Notes under the pieces: model-generated | What the model saw: the letters and a program-made list of their open reading frames with translations, nothing else | Databases searched by the model: none | Told to the model about the DNA's origin: nothing | From: Dugong dugon | Lineage: Eukaryota; Chordata; Mammalia; Sirenia; Dugongidae | Length of the DNA stretch: 64,000 nucleotides | Reading direction: 5' to 3' | Assembly (NCBI GenBank): GCA_030035585.1 | Contig: CM057461.1 | Location: 173,921,624-173,985,623 of the forward strand | Part shown: in pieces, positions 10,758 through 22,799 of the stretch | How positions within the stretch are numbered: the first letter of the stretch is position 1 | Layout: the number at the start of each line of letters is the position of its first letter | Program-made: the position numbers and the translations under genes

Positions 10758-11540
10758 TGGCAGAATAAATCTTCTCTGGATTTCTCACTGCTCCAGTGAA
10801 AAGGACCAGCCTCCTGGGACACAGAAACGTATATGGTATACAGATAGAGAACATTTGCCTTTATTTCCCTTAGAAACATTTTACTTTTTGCATGTCATGA
10901 GGATTAGATGTATAGTTATTTGTCAAGCTAATTACTCTGATCCAAAGGATAATAAAATTTCTCCTATCTCCCCAAGAGAGCCAAATGCTTACAGTCTGGA
11001 CCAGGCCCTTATGTTAAGCCCCCAAGGAGTCAGCAAGACTGGAGTACTATCTCCCTACTTAATTTCAAAGAGCAATGAGGTCCAGTACCTTGGAAATACC
11101 TCTAAGTCATAAAAGCCAGAGACAGACAGGGCTGTCTAGCCACTGGAGAGATTTTATTTACATACCAAAGGGCTAGAGTGAGAACTCATCCTTTCCATTT
11201 TGTGTCTAAGTTGCAAAGGTTTTTCTCTCTCTTTTCAAGAAGATAGGGAGGGGGACAGCTGTCTCTCTCTTGTGTATAAACAGCAAAAAATCTATTTCTC
11301 CTTCACCCTTCCCTCACCCATGGACTATCTGGCCACTTGTGCAAGAGATTTATTCATCTGGCTTCTATTATGTTGCCCAGGAGTAAGAACTGGGGCAAGA
11401 GGAGGTCAACTCAGTTATTGTTATGTAAGTAATAATTACTAATTCACTCTGATCTAGAACATTTCATGTGCACACTGAGGATAAAATAAAGATGAATATA
11501 AAAAACTCAATACCTATACTTTAAGCATTTTTCTAAAACT
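10758..11540. other. Unassigned stretch next to LTR
   Basis: No repeat family recognised with confidence. It contains the C-terminal part of a 130-codon plus-strand frame (to 11112) and an 80-codon frame at 11200-11442. Neither shows a known motif. It could be old retroviral or unique DNA. Confidence 0.4.
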
Positions 11541-11544
11541 ATGA

Positions 11545-11695
11545 GAGTACTATTATTATCACCTGCATTTTACAGATGAGACAGCTGAGGTTTAGAGGGC
11601 TTAATTAGTTTTATTAGAATTACATATATACTAAGTGGTGGAGCCCAGACTCCCAATGAGATATGTTTGATCTCTAGGCCATGCTTTGAACCAAG
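11545..11695 (-). repeat. MIR SINE (antisense)
   Basis: 'tgcattttacagatgagaca', 'gctgaggtttagagggctta', then 'gtggagcccagactcccaat': antisense MIR core and head. Confidence 0.75.
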
Positions 11696-11889
11696 GATTT
11701 AATGATTGACTACAGGGAATGAGGTAGGTGGAAAGAGTAGAATGACTCAGAATGGCTCTTGTGTCTTTAGTGGTTTCATTTACCAAGGAGTATATAGCAA
11801 CTCAAAATCTCTTTCTTCTTTTTAGGCGAAGAAGATGTCTTCTGTTTTTGGCATGTTGATTTTAAAAAAATCCAAGTAGAACTGTTACA

Positions 11890-12180
11890 CAGTCCACTAG
11901 GGCTTGGACTTCAGGAGTTCTGAGTGATGAAGATGACATTTTTTGAGTCATCGTTATGTAGGTGATAGGTGACACTTTGGTTTGGATGACCTTCATAAAA
12001 AGTCTATAGTGAGCGAGAAGAGAAGGGAATTGAGAGTGGAACATTAAATGAGTGATGGAAAAAGAATTGATGTGGAGAATCCAGAGAAGTAGGTAGAATG
12101 ACAAGAGGGAGTGGTGTCAAGGAATTCAATGAGAACTTTCAAACAAAAAGAAAATAATGGAAGAATGAAGAAGAGAGAAA
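11890..12180 (-). repeat. L2 fragment (antisense)
   Basis: 'gagtcatcgttatgtaggtg' and the following A/G-rich text match the antisense L2 ORF2 region. Boundaries are soft. Confidence 0.5.
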
Positions 12181-12443
12181 TAGGTGGTTAGGTTGGGGAT
12201 ACAGGAAGGCCGAACAGTGTGGGAATGAGAATTTGAGAGAAGATGGATGACTGGACAGAATCACAATTGAAATGGATTATCTTACATATTTCATGAGGAT
12301 ATTTTTCACAGATCCTTCTAATTATTATTGAAGAAAGCAGGTGAAGGGGAAAGTAAATTTCATATCATTCTAATGCATTCTTTAAAAACATCTGACCATG
12401 TAATACATATATTATATGTGGTTTAGAGGGAAAAGACAGTTTA

Positions 12444-12478
12444 GAATTGACTTGATGGCAGTGGGTTTGGTTTTGTTA
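12444..12478 (+). mobile_element. AfroSINE/RTE 3'-tail fragment
   Basis: 'gaattgacttgatggcagtg' followed by 'ggtttggttttg' is the AfroSINE terminal tail. Nothing of the head remains. Confidence 0.65.
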
Positions 12479-12499
12479 TATAGAGGAATAAGCTGTACA

Positions 12500-12692
12500 A
12501 CTAAAAGAGATCTGTGTTCAAATCTCTACTTACCCTTAGTATTGTTATAAATTCGGGCAAGTTAATTGTCTTGTCCAAAACTCACTCTTCTTATCTACAT
12601 GATGCAAATAATAGTATCAACCTCACAGGGTTACTATGAAATTTCAGTATAATGCATATGAAAGTACCCAGCCCAGTGTTTGGTATAGTAGG
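12500..12692 (+). repeat. MIR SINE
   Basis: 'gtgttcaaatctctacttac', 'attcgggcaagttaattgtc', 'cctcacagggttactatgaa' and 'gcccagtgtttggtatagta' follow MIR order over almost its whole length. Confidence 0.75.
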
Positions 12693-13770
12693 AAATACCT
12701 GACCAATGGATCAGCTGAATCTGAGCCTGAAAAACTATGATGACATATAAACATAAATGTAAATTGAAAAATACAAGACATGATACACCTTTCTTTGTTA
12801 ATATTCACAGCTATAGTCTTGATTTTGGTTTGAATTTTTATGGTGCACAAGAGCATAGAATAATATTAGACCTTTCCCATTATGAATATCAAACTATATT
12901 ATAGACAGTTTGGGTTCTACTGAAAATCAGTCTATGAAAAGAACAATGATAACACACTGAAATTAAAGAATTACATGAAATCTATTCAAATTAAGTTACC
13001 AAATAATAAATAAGTAAAATTTCTATATGTCTATATCTGAATTTTCCTATAAACAACTATAAATGGTTGAGTATCTTTTATGTTAGATTGTGTGATAGAC
13101 GAATGGAAATTAAAAAAATAGAGAAGTAAAAATCCTGTCCCACAAACAGAAATAATAAGTATAAAAATAACTAAAATATATGGCAAAATATGGTGAGCAC
13201 CATAATATGGTACGTTATAAAGTGCTATCAGGGTTCTAAAAAAAGGAGAGAGAGAGATTATATTTGATCAGGAATTGTTGGTAGAGTAGACGGTTGCATT
13301 TTGATAGGTCTACTTAAATTTTCAACATGGAAGAAAAGACACAAAGACTCTGAGGTCAGAATGGCTTGGACATAGGCAGGAAATAGTGGGCAAGAGAGTT
13401 TGACTAGAATATATGAAATCTTTGTGGGAGTAATAAATGTAAAACCTAGAGAAATACAACAGGAAAATATTTTGGAAGACTTGAGTGCTCATTAAGAAAT
13501 ACATATTTCATTTATGAGGCAAAGGAAAAAAACTGGGACATTTTGGACAGGAGAGCGTTTGGATTAGACTTGAACATGAGGAAGACTAATCTGATTGGGT
13601 TGGTGAATGACAGCCAGAACATATGACAGTAACAAAGTTATTCAAGGTTAGAGATGAGCCTCAGTTATAGAAGAGTAGAAGAGGGGAAGTTTCTCTTTCG
13701 AAGCACTATAGCTGTAAGAAGAAAGAATGAATTAGAATATCACCATTGTGCAACCTCTAATGAATCAATG
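12693..13770. other. Unassigned AT-rich stretch, possible old L2
   Basis: The text at 13090-13480 vaguely resembles antisense L2, but not enough to call it. No coding evidence; frames here are under 71 codons. Confidence 0.35.
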
Positions 13771-13774
13771 GACT

Positions 13775-14415
13775 TGAGCATCAAACACTGCTAATATTAC
13801 AAAGAAGAGAGATAACCAGATATGATGTTGAATGATGGAAGTATACAATATCATCTATGAGCTCACCTTCCAAAACCAATCAATAAATAAAATGAATCTG
13901 ATTGAGCCTCTAGATCTAACAGTTTAGAAGAAATACATAGAGCACTGGAATATGTTAAACTACACAATAAGGAAGTAGTCAACAAAATTAAAGCTGTTGG
14001 AAACTCTGGAAGTCAAACAACACAGTTCCTTGAACAAATACATTGCAAGGGGTAAAAAGGGATAAAGAAGGGGAAACCTATAGGTAAAAAGAGACTTAAA
14101 ATATATCCAAAAGGAAACAGAAGACAAAAATAAATTATAGTGTTTAGGAATGCTCATTTGTGAGTTAAAACTATAAAGAAAAGCAAAGAAATGATTATCA
14201 TAAAAGTCAAGTTAGTGGTTACTTATGGGAGAAGGGATAGAGCCATGAGTGTGATGGGACAAATGGAAGGGAATTCTGGGGTATTTAACAAAATTCTATT
14301 TCTTGACTTGGGTAATGATGACAAGGGTGTTTACTCAATAAATTTTATTAAACTTTTTATTTGTTTTGTGCATTTTTTTCTGTATCTGTGTTAAATTTTA
14401 TAATTAAAAAAAGTA
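13775..14415 (+). mobile_element. Ancient L1 (L1M-type) 3' end
   Basis: 3'-UTR-like text: 'agtggttacttatgggagaa', then 'ttctatttcttgacttgggt', then 'ttttgtgcatttttttctgt', ending in 'taattaaaaaaagtaag'. This resembles 3' ends of old mammalian L1 families. 5'-truncated and non-coding. Confidence 0.6.
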
Positions 14416-15225
14416 AGAGTCTAGAAAAGAAAGATAATGACTAGCTATTAATAACACTAGCTATTAATAACAGTTAACTCAAATCAGAGAATAATTACCT
14501 TGGAAACCATAAATTTCCTAAGTGTTTTATGCATTAAAGTTCAACAGCAATCTTTTATTGTGTAACATTTCCCTTTACCTCTGTGGAACAACTGACCTAT
14601 TATTTATTAGAATAACAGAATGACACAATAACAGCTAAGTAACTTTCTGCGTAACAGTTGTCACTGAATCATTCAAGTGGCTATTTGGGAAGTACAAGAC
14701 AGTAGCTCACAGCTGGTTGATAAGAAGTAGTAAAACAGTTAAAGGAAAGTCCCTTGAGTAGTCCAAACTACAACAACCCTTGGCTCATGAATTCTTGGCA
14801 CTTTAAGAGAAAGTCAGAATCTGCTGTCCAGTTCATGCAGGTGCACACAGCCAGATTAACAGATGCCAACTGTATTCATGGGATCACTAGAGAACAGTAT
14901 ACAAAGCTACAAGATAAGAACTGAGCAAGGTATTGGGGAAATAGCATAGTCTATACCAGAACCAGCACCAGCATTGACCAAGAGCTTTCATTTAAAAACA
15001 AACAAACACAAACTTACTGAAACATCAGAGATTTCTACACTAACATTTGAATAGTTTAAGGGAATGGTATTAACCAAAGAGTGATCATATAGCTAAATGT
15101 TCCAGTATTCAGTAGATATATGTTGGCTATTTTCATTTGAATGTGTCCTAAGCACCTAAAATATATATATGGTCAAAAGGAATCTCATATTCCTCCCCCA
15201 AAACAGTGTCTCGTCCTAACACCCC
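14416..15225. other. Unassigned non-coding stretch
   Basis: Begins with a short direct duplication of 'actagctattaataaca' at 14440-14471. Nothing else recognised. Confidence 0.5.
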
Positions 15226-15229
15226 TATG

Positions 15230-16345
15230 CCTGATCAGCACAATCTCCATCTGAACTTCTAGAAACAAAGTGATCTCCCTTCCTCCTCACCATTCATCGC
15301 CAACCAGAAGCCAAATAAATTTGATTCTGAAGCTCTTGAAACAACTCTTTCATGTATCTGTCCATTTAAGAAAAATAAAACAAAACTCTTGAATCTGCTA
15401 ATTTCTCTCTGTTCTTGCTTTCAAAATTCTAATTCAAGCTTTTATACTTCTTGTGTGGACTACTATAAATCTCCTCAATAGTTCATAATTCTGTTTTTTC
15501 TCTTTTGTTATTCCTTTTATAAAAATTAGTACATTAATATTTCTCAAATGTACTAGACAGCTCATTTATCTTTTTCACAAACAAAACTAAAACTAAGAAA
15601 AAACAAACCAACCATCCTTCAAATGTGCATTATCCACAGCAGAATGTTAAAACTCCACAGATTGTTTTACTCCTTCTCCACTCTGCCCCACTGCAAATGC
15701 AATTTGTCTATCTAGTCCCCTTCACCTATCCTTCAATTCAGTCACATGGGCCTCCACCTGTATATGTCTCATACTTTACCATCTTGTCCTTTTATTCTAG
15801 TTGTCTCCTCTAACTCAGTGGTTCTCAAACTTAAGCGTGCATCAGATTCACTACGGAGACTTACTAAAACACAGATTGCTTGGCCCCAGCTGCAGTGTTT
15901 CTGTGGCTGAGGTGAGGCCTAAAAATTTACATTTCTAACATCTTCCCAGGGTATTCTGAAGCTGCTGGTCTGGGGATCACATTTTGAGAACTATTTCTTG
16001 AACTAAATATCTTCTCTCTCTCTGTACTTGTGCAATATAACCATAATTTAGTGTTCTACTTAATATCATTTCTTCCTAGTTCTGAGCAATGCCCCCAGTC
16101 CAAAAACATCAAGACACTCCTCCTTTCTTTTAATACCGATAGTGTTGTATTTCTATCTTTCTCATAACACTTAAGAAAGCTTTTTTTTGTTTTTGTACAG
16201 TCGTTTGGTAGATTTTAATTTTTGCTATAGATTGTATGCTCTTTGAGAGTAAGGTCCATGTTCAAATTTTTTAAATTACAGACCCATAATATGGTATCTT
16301 ATAAATGAGACACAAAGTAAATGTTTTCTGATTTCCAAGTAAATG
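15230..16345 (+). repeat. L2-like remnant, interrupted by MER5
   Basis: Weak L2 text ('tgtggactactataaatctc' near 15450). The clearest part is an L2-type 3' end at 16230-16340: 'gattgtatgctctttgagag', 'aaggtccatg' and 'gagacacaaagtaaatgttt'. A MER5-like element sits between the halves. Confidence 0.5.
15825..15995 (+). mobile_element. MER5A-like hAT element
   Basis: 'cagtggttctcaaacttaag' at the left, 'ttgcttggccccagctgcag' in the middle, and 'cacattttgagaactatttc' at the right. The imperfect inverted ends match a MER5A non-autonomous hAT copy. Confidence 0.8.
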
Positions 16346-16814
16346 CATCCAAAACAGAATCCAATAATTCTACCACAAAAATTTACTGGCATACAAACTG
16401 GCAAAGTCAACATAAGGCTGTCTTTTGGGATAAAGCTGGGTTTTGCTTTGCATGTGTCCACGCTTTGCCAATGAATCTGGGACTTCTGTTGTGCTCCATC
16501 TGGTGGAGCCAATTACATTGTTTAGGGGGAAAATATTGGGGCAAAATATTTAAGCCATGTAATTAAATTATTTTATCATCTAATGAGGAAAAAGAGAAGG
16601 CAGCATTTGCTGTCCAAATCTCATATACTTAACACTGTTTTCTCCTTTTCTTCATAGGCAGGGTACATTTTAGACCAAAGTGATCCTGAATAAGGAGTCT
16701 CATGGTCTCTCACGGGAAATGGGCATGCTGAATTATGGCAGAACCGGTTGTATTTGCCAGAAAAACACTTGAACAGATATCTGATCCATCTGCCACCACT
16801 GGAGCTAACTTAAA

Positions 16815-16905
16815 CCTTTCTCTGTCTTTTTCTTCTTCCCTTCCTTCTTTTCTTTCTTCTTTCCTTGTTTATCTTCTTCTTTTCTTTTTCTTCTTGTTGG
16901 CTTCT
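16815..16905 (+). repeat. CT-rich simple sequence
   Basis: About 90 bases of nearly pure pyrimidine (ttcttcccttcc-type steps). The plus-strand frame at 16735-16920 is a by-product. Confidence 0.8.
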
Positions 16906-16989
16906 TTCAAGTCACACTAACTAACAAAGTAAGTACATTTGATCTTCATGTTTTTCCTTTTGCTTAGGAGGGAGAGTGATAACCTAGGA

Positions 16990-17122
16990 CAATACAGTAG
17001 TCTGGGAATGAGGAGATTCGTGCTCTAATTTTGCTGCTGCCCCTATATAGCTGATAAATATACTTTTTATCTCATGAGGCTTCACAGCCATTATCTATCA
17101 AATGATAAGGAGAAATATGCCC
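16990..17122 (+). repeat. MIR fragment
   Basis: 'cgtgctctaattttgctgct', 'gcttcacagccattatctat' and 'caaatgataaggagaaatat' follow the MIR core with many substitutions. Confidence 0.5.
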
Positions 17123-17700
17123 TATCTTTGACAACACATAGTTCTATTCCTCTCTTGAGAGAAATAGTCTCCGTGGTATTAAAAGGTAACATATCATTGT
17201 ATGGAAATGGTTACTGCAACCTCTGAAGAGTAGTTTTTAAGTTGGAAATAACATGCTCATTATTTACATTATTACTGAAGTCTATTTAGTTCATAAACTG
17301 CGATTTTTATTCTTCAAATCAGCTTTATATGTCAGCATGGCATAACTACTCAATGCAGTTAAGTAGGATTCACAACTGCCAGGCAATTGCTTTGCCAATT
17401 ACACACCTATTGTAACCTACATCTCTGTCATTTTAAATGTCATTATTTTCATTGTCAGCATCCCATTAAGAGGTCAAGGAATATTGGTGAAAAGTGACTG
17501 AATACTGCTTTTGAATTGAGAGCAAAGCTCAGTGGGATATTTAACAAATGTTAACATAACAAGAAAGAAAGAACTGAGATGAAGAAATGAAATTACATGA
17601 CAGAAAAATATACATTATGAATATGCATGTTTGAATTCTAAGAGATTGATGCTATTCTATTAGATTCAACTTCTAATACATTACTCCTGCATTAATTTCT
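17123..17700. other. Unassigned non-coding stretch
   Basis: Moderately AT-rich, with no long frame and no named repeat. Confidence 0.5.
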
Positions 17701-17704
17701 TAAT

Positions 17705-17850
17705 CTCATATATCATTCTGAAGGTAAGATAGAGTTCATATATCATTAGTTCTTCAAATCTTTCCAGATGAGGGAACTGAAGTTCAGAAATGCTGAAGAA
17801 TTGTGTACAAGGTCACTCAAAAGGTGATAAAATCGGGGGTGGGAATACCT
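17705..17850 (-). repeat. MIR fragment (antisense)
   Basis: 'cagatgagggaactgaagtt', 'cagaaatgctgaagaattgt' and 'acaaggtcactcaaaaggtg' fit antisense MIR. Confidence 0.65.
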
Positions 17851-19307
17851 TTTTTTTTTTTCTTCCTTACAAACCAACCTCTTCTCTCTGGAAGGACTGG
17901 AATCCTTATGAGCAGGACATTCAATAAATTATCATGTATTAAAAGAACTGTTTATTAAGCAACTTTGTGTCTCCCACAATCTTTAGCATAGTACCTTTCC
18001 AAATATATTTAGAAAAAAATGTTGAATGTACATTAGTTTAGACTGATTCTGAAAAAATGTCACATTAGTGATGGGCTTCTAACAAAGCTGTCAAACTTGG
18101 CTATTAGAAATGATTAAAATTCACCTCAGTTTTAGGCTTCTGGTCAAGATGGATGAATGGTGACAGGATTTACCCTGAGACAACTAAAAAACTAGACAAA
18201 ATGTATCACACAATGCTACTCAAGACATTGAACATCAGACAATAAAGGACAGAGATCCCTGAGAGATGGAAAACAAATGAGGTGAGTCCTAAGATTCCTT
18301 TAGCTTATTGTTTTCAGGCCATGGTGCAGGGTGGGGAAACCCAGGTAGAGAACAGCAGTCTCCATGGGTTGAGGAGATATAGCTGGGAGCCAAGGGAAAA
18401 TAAGGCAGCTTGAGTTCACAGGGCAGTGTACCAGACAGCAGAGAACTGCTCATCACAGAGAGAATCTGGAGACTTGCAGGGAGTCCCTGTTTCAGGATTC
18501 ACTGGATTACTGATCAGCACATGTATGTCAAGAAACTATCCAATGCCAAGTAAAGAGCCACCCAAAATGATCAGAAGAATAGAGCCTGAATCTAACATAA
18601 AGCCTGGAATAGTTTCCTTTTCCAGTAGCCAGAGCAGAAACTTGCACAATTCAGGAAGCATCAGTTAAAGAACTAGGAAGAGTCAAGCCTCAGTAGTGGC
18701 AAAAAATTAAGCCTAGACTAAATGCAGGTCTGGCCCCTCTTAACAAAGCTTAATAGTAAGACCTGAGAGGATCAAACTGTTTCCAAGTAACTTAATAGCA
18801 TACCAGGAAAAGGTCAAGAATATTTATGGGAATCAAAATAATTTAGCTTTCAACAAGTCAAAATACATATTTTGGTATTTAATAAAAAATCACCAGGCAC
18901 GAAAAGAAACAGAAAAATACACCCATATTGAGAAAAAATATAAATTAATCAAAACTGATCAAGAAATAACACAGATGGATTATTAGCAGACAAGGACATT
19001 AAAAGAGTCATTATAACTATACTCCATATCTTTAAGCAGCAAGATATATAGAAAATATAAAAAACGATACACTGAGATAAACCAAGACCATCTGGGATAG
19101 AAAATAAATTGGATAGAATGAAAAGCACATTATATACCGAAGAAGAAAATATTATTGAACTTGAAGACATAGAAATAGAAATTATCAAAATGAATACTGA
19201 AAAAATATGAACAGAGCATCAGTGAACTGAGAGATAAATTGAAGCAGTCAAATACGCATGTAATTGGAGTCCCTGAAGGACAGGGGAAAGAAAGGCATGT
19301 AAAACTG

Positions 19308-20120
19308 ACATGGTGGTAGCATGATATCTCCTCGTGTAAATTCAAAAGGGAGAAGGAGAATCAAGATCAACAGCCTAAGGCTGGTTCCTATAAGGCAGAG
19401 GTCAAACATACCTCCACCCTCCAACCTTTTTACCAATTATGACACCAGCCATTCCCCCAAAGACACTCTCTACTTCTCTGCTGGGTTTGATAATTTGTTG
19501 CAATGGCCACACAGACCTCACAGACAATATGATTATGGGGTTTGTTAGGGAAGTACAAGTTACAGTTTAGGATCAAGAATGACTCAGGATACAGTTCTTC
19601 ATGATCGTGCCCATAGGCAGGCCTCTCCTTGACCCTCAGCCTTTTGGTCCTCGGCCTTTCGTCCTCTTGGCCTCTTGGCCTCTTGGCCTCGCCTCTGCCC
19701 TACTCAGGCAAGTGTTAAAAAGCTCTTGACTCTGTGGGTCAGCAAGCCCCACCACAGCTGTCTCACACTGGTCTTCTGGTTCCTGCCATCTTGCGCCACT
19801 ATTGCTCTTGCTACTGCTGCATGCTGTCTCGTAACGTCTTCCATATTGCAGCTCCACCCTCTCCCTTTCAGTGTCTCCCTTTAAGCCTAGTGAGATAGCA
19901 AAACTGACCAATCCACTTACTAGGGATCCCTACACCTTATTTGCAAGTTCCCATTCCCACAAGTGTGCCATGTACCTTACTTACTTACATTATTAGCAAG
20001 CTATCCAATCCCCCCGGTGGGCCACAAGCACCTAATTTACATAGTCCCACCCAGTCAGTTGGTGGGACTTACAAGACCATGATGAGAAAGGCCATATAAA
20101 AGTGATCCATTGCACCACAG
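19308..20120 (-). mobile_element. Probable ERVL-class solo LTR (minus)
   Basis: An ~810-bp block inserted in L1M ORF1. On the minus strand its last 150 bases include 'taacaaaccccataatcat' (a decayed AATAAA region) and 'ccattgcaacaaattatcaa' followed by 'acccagcagagaag'. These are typical of ERVL-type LTR 3' ends. Possible short target repeats are 'aaaactga' (about 19300) and 'gtaactga' (about 20122). It includes three copies of an 8-base unit 'ctcttggc' at 19664-19687. The class is a judgement, not a match. It could be another LTR type. Confidence 0.5.
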
Positions 20121-20420
20121 AAGGTAACTGAAAAAAATGTAAAGAAATAATGACTAAAATTTCTCCAAATGTGATGAAAACTATAAACCCATGGATCCAA
20201 GAATCACAATGAGCCCCACGCACAAGAAACATGAAAACTATTTCAAGGTAATAATCATAATAGCTTAAAATGAATAATAAAAAGAAAAATCTTCGAAGTA
20301 GCCAGAGAAAAAAGACACATTACATATACAGAAACAATGTGACAGTAGATTTTTTTTGTAATAATGCAAGTGAGAAGACAGAGAGCAACATCTTCCAAGT
20401 AGTAAAAGAAAGCAAAACAA

Positions 20421-21065
20421 TTGATACAATTAAAAAATGAGCAAAGGAAATGCACAGACACCACTAAAGAAGACATTCAAGTGGCTAACAGACACATGAG
20501 GAAATGCTCTCGATCACCAGGCATTAGAAAAATGCAAATCAAAACCATAATGAGATACCATCGCACTCCGGCACTACTGGCACAAATCAGAAAACAGAAA
20601 ATAACAAATGTTGGAGCGGCCTCAGGGAGACTGGAACTCTTATGCACTGCTGGTGGGAATGCAAAATGGTACAACCATTTTGGAAAATGATGTGGTACTT
20701 CTTTAAAAAGCTAGTAATAGAAATACCACATGATCCAGCGATTCCACTCCTAGGAATAGATCCTAGAGAAATAACAGCCATCACATGAATAAAAATATGC
20801 ACATTCATGTTCATTGCAGCATTATTCACAATAGCAAGAAGAAGGAAACAATGAAAATGCCCATCAACAGATGAATGGATAAACAAACTATGGTAAATAC
20901 ACACAATGGAATACTACACTATGATAAAGAACAATGATAAATCTGTGAAGCGTCTCACAACATGGATGAATCTGGAGGGCATTATGTTGAGTGAAATAAG
21001 TATGAAAGGACAAATATTGTCTGAGACCACTACTATAAAAGCTCATGAAAAGATTGTTTTTTAAC
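20421..21065 (+). pseudogene. L1 ORF2 C-terminal fragment
   Basis: Encodes only the last part of ORF2p. The 89-codon frame at 20421-20690 begins '[18 protein letters not shown]' and passes through '[18 protein letters not shown]'. It then reads the region before the Cys-rich zinc-knuckle, where the full-length copy has 'CWRGCRETGTLIHCWWEC'. Here the first Cys of that motif is altered. Frameshifts and stops follow up to about 21060. Reverse transcriptase and endonuclease are absent because of 5' truncation. Confidence 0.8.
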
Positions 21066-22003
21066 ATACAAAATAAGCAATCTTTGTTTATTATGAGGGA
21101 GGGGAGGGATGGGGAGGGAAAAACACTAAATAGACAGTAGATAAGAGGTAACTTTGGTGAAGGGTAAGACAGTACACAATACTGAGGAAGCCAGCACAAC
21201 TTGATGAAGGCAAGGTCAAGAAAGCTCCACAGACACATCCAAACTCCTCGAGGGACCAAATTACTGGGCTGAGGGCTGTGGGGACCATGGTCTTGGGGAA
21301 CATCTAGCTCAACTGGCATAACATAGTTTATAAAGAAAATGTTCTACATTTTACTTTGGTGAGTACAGTCCAGGTTCTTGAAAGCTTATGAGCAGCCATC
21401 TAAGATACTCCACTGGTCTCACCCCGTCTGGAGCAAGGGAGAATGAAAAAAACCAAAGACACAAAGGAAAGATTAGTCCAAAGGACTAATGGACCACAAG
21501 TACCACAGCCTTCACCAGACTGAGTCCAGCACAACTAGATAGTGCCTGGCTACCACCACAGACCACTCTGACAGGGATCACAATACAGTGTTCTGATCAG
21601 AGCTGGAGAAAAATGTAGAACAAAATTCTAACTCAAAAAAAAAACAAAAACCAGACTTACTGGTCTGACAGAGACTAGAGAAATCTTGAGAGTATGGACC
21701 CCGGACACCCTCTTAACTCAATAATGAAGTCACTCCTGAGGTTCACCCTTCAGCCAAAGATTAGACAGGCCCATAAAGCAAAATGAGACTAAATGGGTAC
21801 AACAGCCCAGGGGCAAGGATGAGAAGGCAGGAGGGGACAGGAAAGCTGGTAATGGGGAACCCAAGGTCGAAAAGGGGAGAGTGTTGACATGTCATGGGGT
21901 TGGCAACCAATGTCACAAAACATTACGTGTATTAATTGTTTAATGAGAAGCAGTTTGCATGGTAAACCTTCATCTAAAGTACAATAAAAACAAAACAAAA
22001 CAA
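20425..22003 (+). mobile_element. 5'-truncated L1 (younger) with ORF2 C-terminus and 3' UTR
   Basis: Starts within ORF2, near the sequence matching 34340 of the full-length copy, and runs through the 3' UTR to 'aaagtacaataaaaacaaaa'. It ends with the shorter tail type at 'catctaaagtacaat', with no downstream tail stacking. It is inserted in L1M ORF1 and the flanks share A-rich 'caaaaca' words. Many substitutions relative to the 28-36 kb copy suggest an older subfamily. Confidence 0.85.
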
Positions 22004-22431
22004 AAAATCTGTCATCCTAGAAGTCTTTACTCAGAAAAAGATCTTTTGTATGTCTTTTTCAGACATAAAAAAAAGTTTAGACAATTTAAAACTGCACTGT
22101 AAGAAATGTTAAAGGAAGTCCTTTACGCAGAAAGAAAATGACACTAGACGGAAATATGGATCTAATACAAAGATAGTTACTGGAAACAGTAACTATGTAG
22201 GTGAACATAAATTTTATTTTATTATTTAAGGTATAAAAGAATCAAATATGTAAAGCAAAAATAATAACAAAGTATTATAGGGTTTATAACATATGTAGAA
22301 GTAAAATGAAGAACAACAATAGCAGAAATGATGGATCAGGGGAACGGAAGTATATTGTTGCAAGTTTCTAATACCGTAGTTTCTAAAACTTCCAGTAAAA
22401 ATATCACTTGAAGGTAGATTGTAATAAGTTA

Positions 22432-22597
22432 AACCAAAAAACCAAATGCACTGCTGTTGAGTCAGTTCCGATTCATAGTGATCCTACAGGACAGAGTAGA
22501 ACTGCCCCATAGGGTTTCCAAGGAGTGGTTGGTGGATTCAAACTGCCAACCTTTTGGTTAGCAGCCGAGCTCTTAACCGCTGTGCCACCAGGGCTCC
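22432..22597 (-). mobile_element. AfroSINE (minus, short form)
   Basis: On plus: 'gttgagtcagttccgattca', 'gaccg'-free variant 'gatcctacaggacagagtag', 'gggtttccaaggagtggttg', ending 'gtgccaccagggctcc'. Inserted in the L1M body, whose text resumes with 'ttgtagaataaacc'. Well preserved. Confidence 0.93.
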
Positions 22598-22799
22598 AAC
22601 TTGTAGAATAAACCTTAAAGACACCACTGAAATAAAACAACAAAAAGTTATAGCTAATAAGCCAACAAAGTGGCCAGATAAACAACAACAAAAATAAACT
22701 AGATCGAATGAAATCATAAAAAAGTACTCAATTATAAAGAAAGGGGAAAGATTTTTAAAAGGAACAAAGAACACATGGGACAAATGGAAAACAAATAGC

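Larger units (their letters stand above)
19140..22135 (+). pseudogene. L1M ORF1 remnant, split by two insertions
   Basis: Fragments of an L1 ORF1 (RNA-binding chaperone of the L1 particle). The first piece includes a peptide like 'VIGVPEGQGK' at about 19260, the usual entry to the RRM-like region. The second (20120-20420) covers the segment around 'INPWIQESQ' and the basic stretch before the C-terminal domain. The last (22005-22135) matches the end, near 'LKEVLYAERK'. A probable LTR and a younger L1 separate the pieces, and each has internal stops. No product is possible. Confidence 0.6.

Noticed and set aside
19636..19911. 91-codon minus-strand ORF with a coding-like appearance in the LTR-like block
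   Set aside because: It lies entirely inside the LTR-like insert and includes the 8-bp repeat. No gag, pol or env feature is visible.
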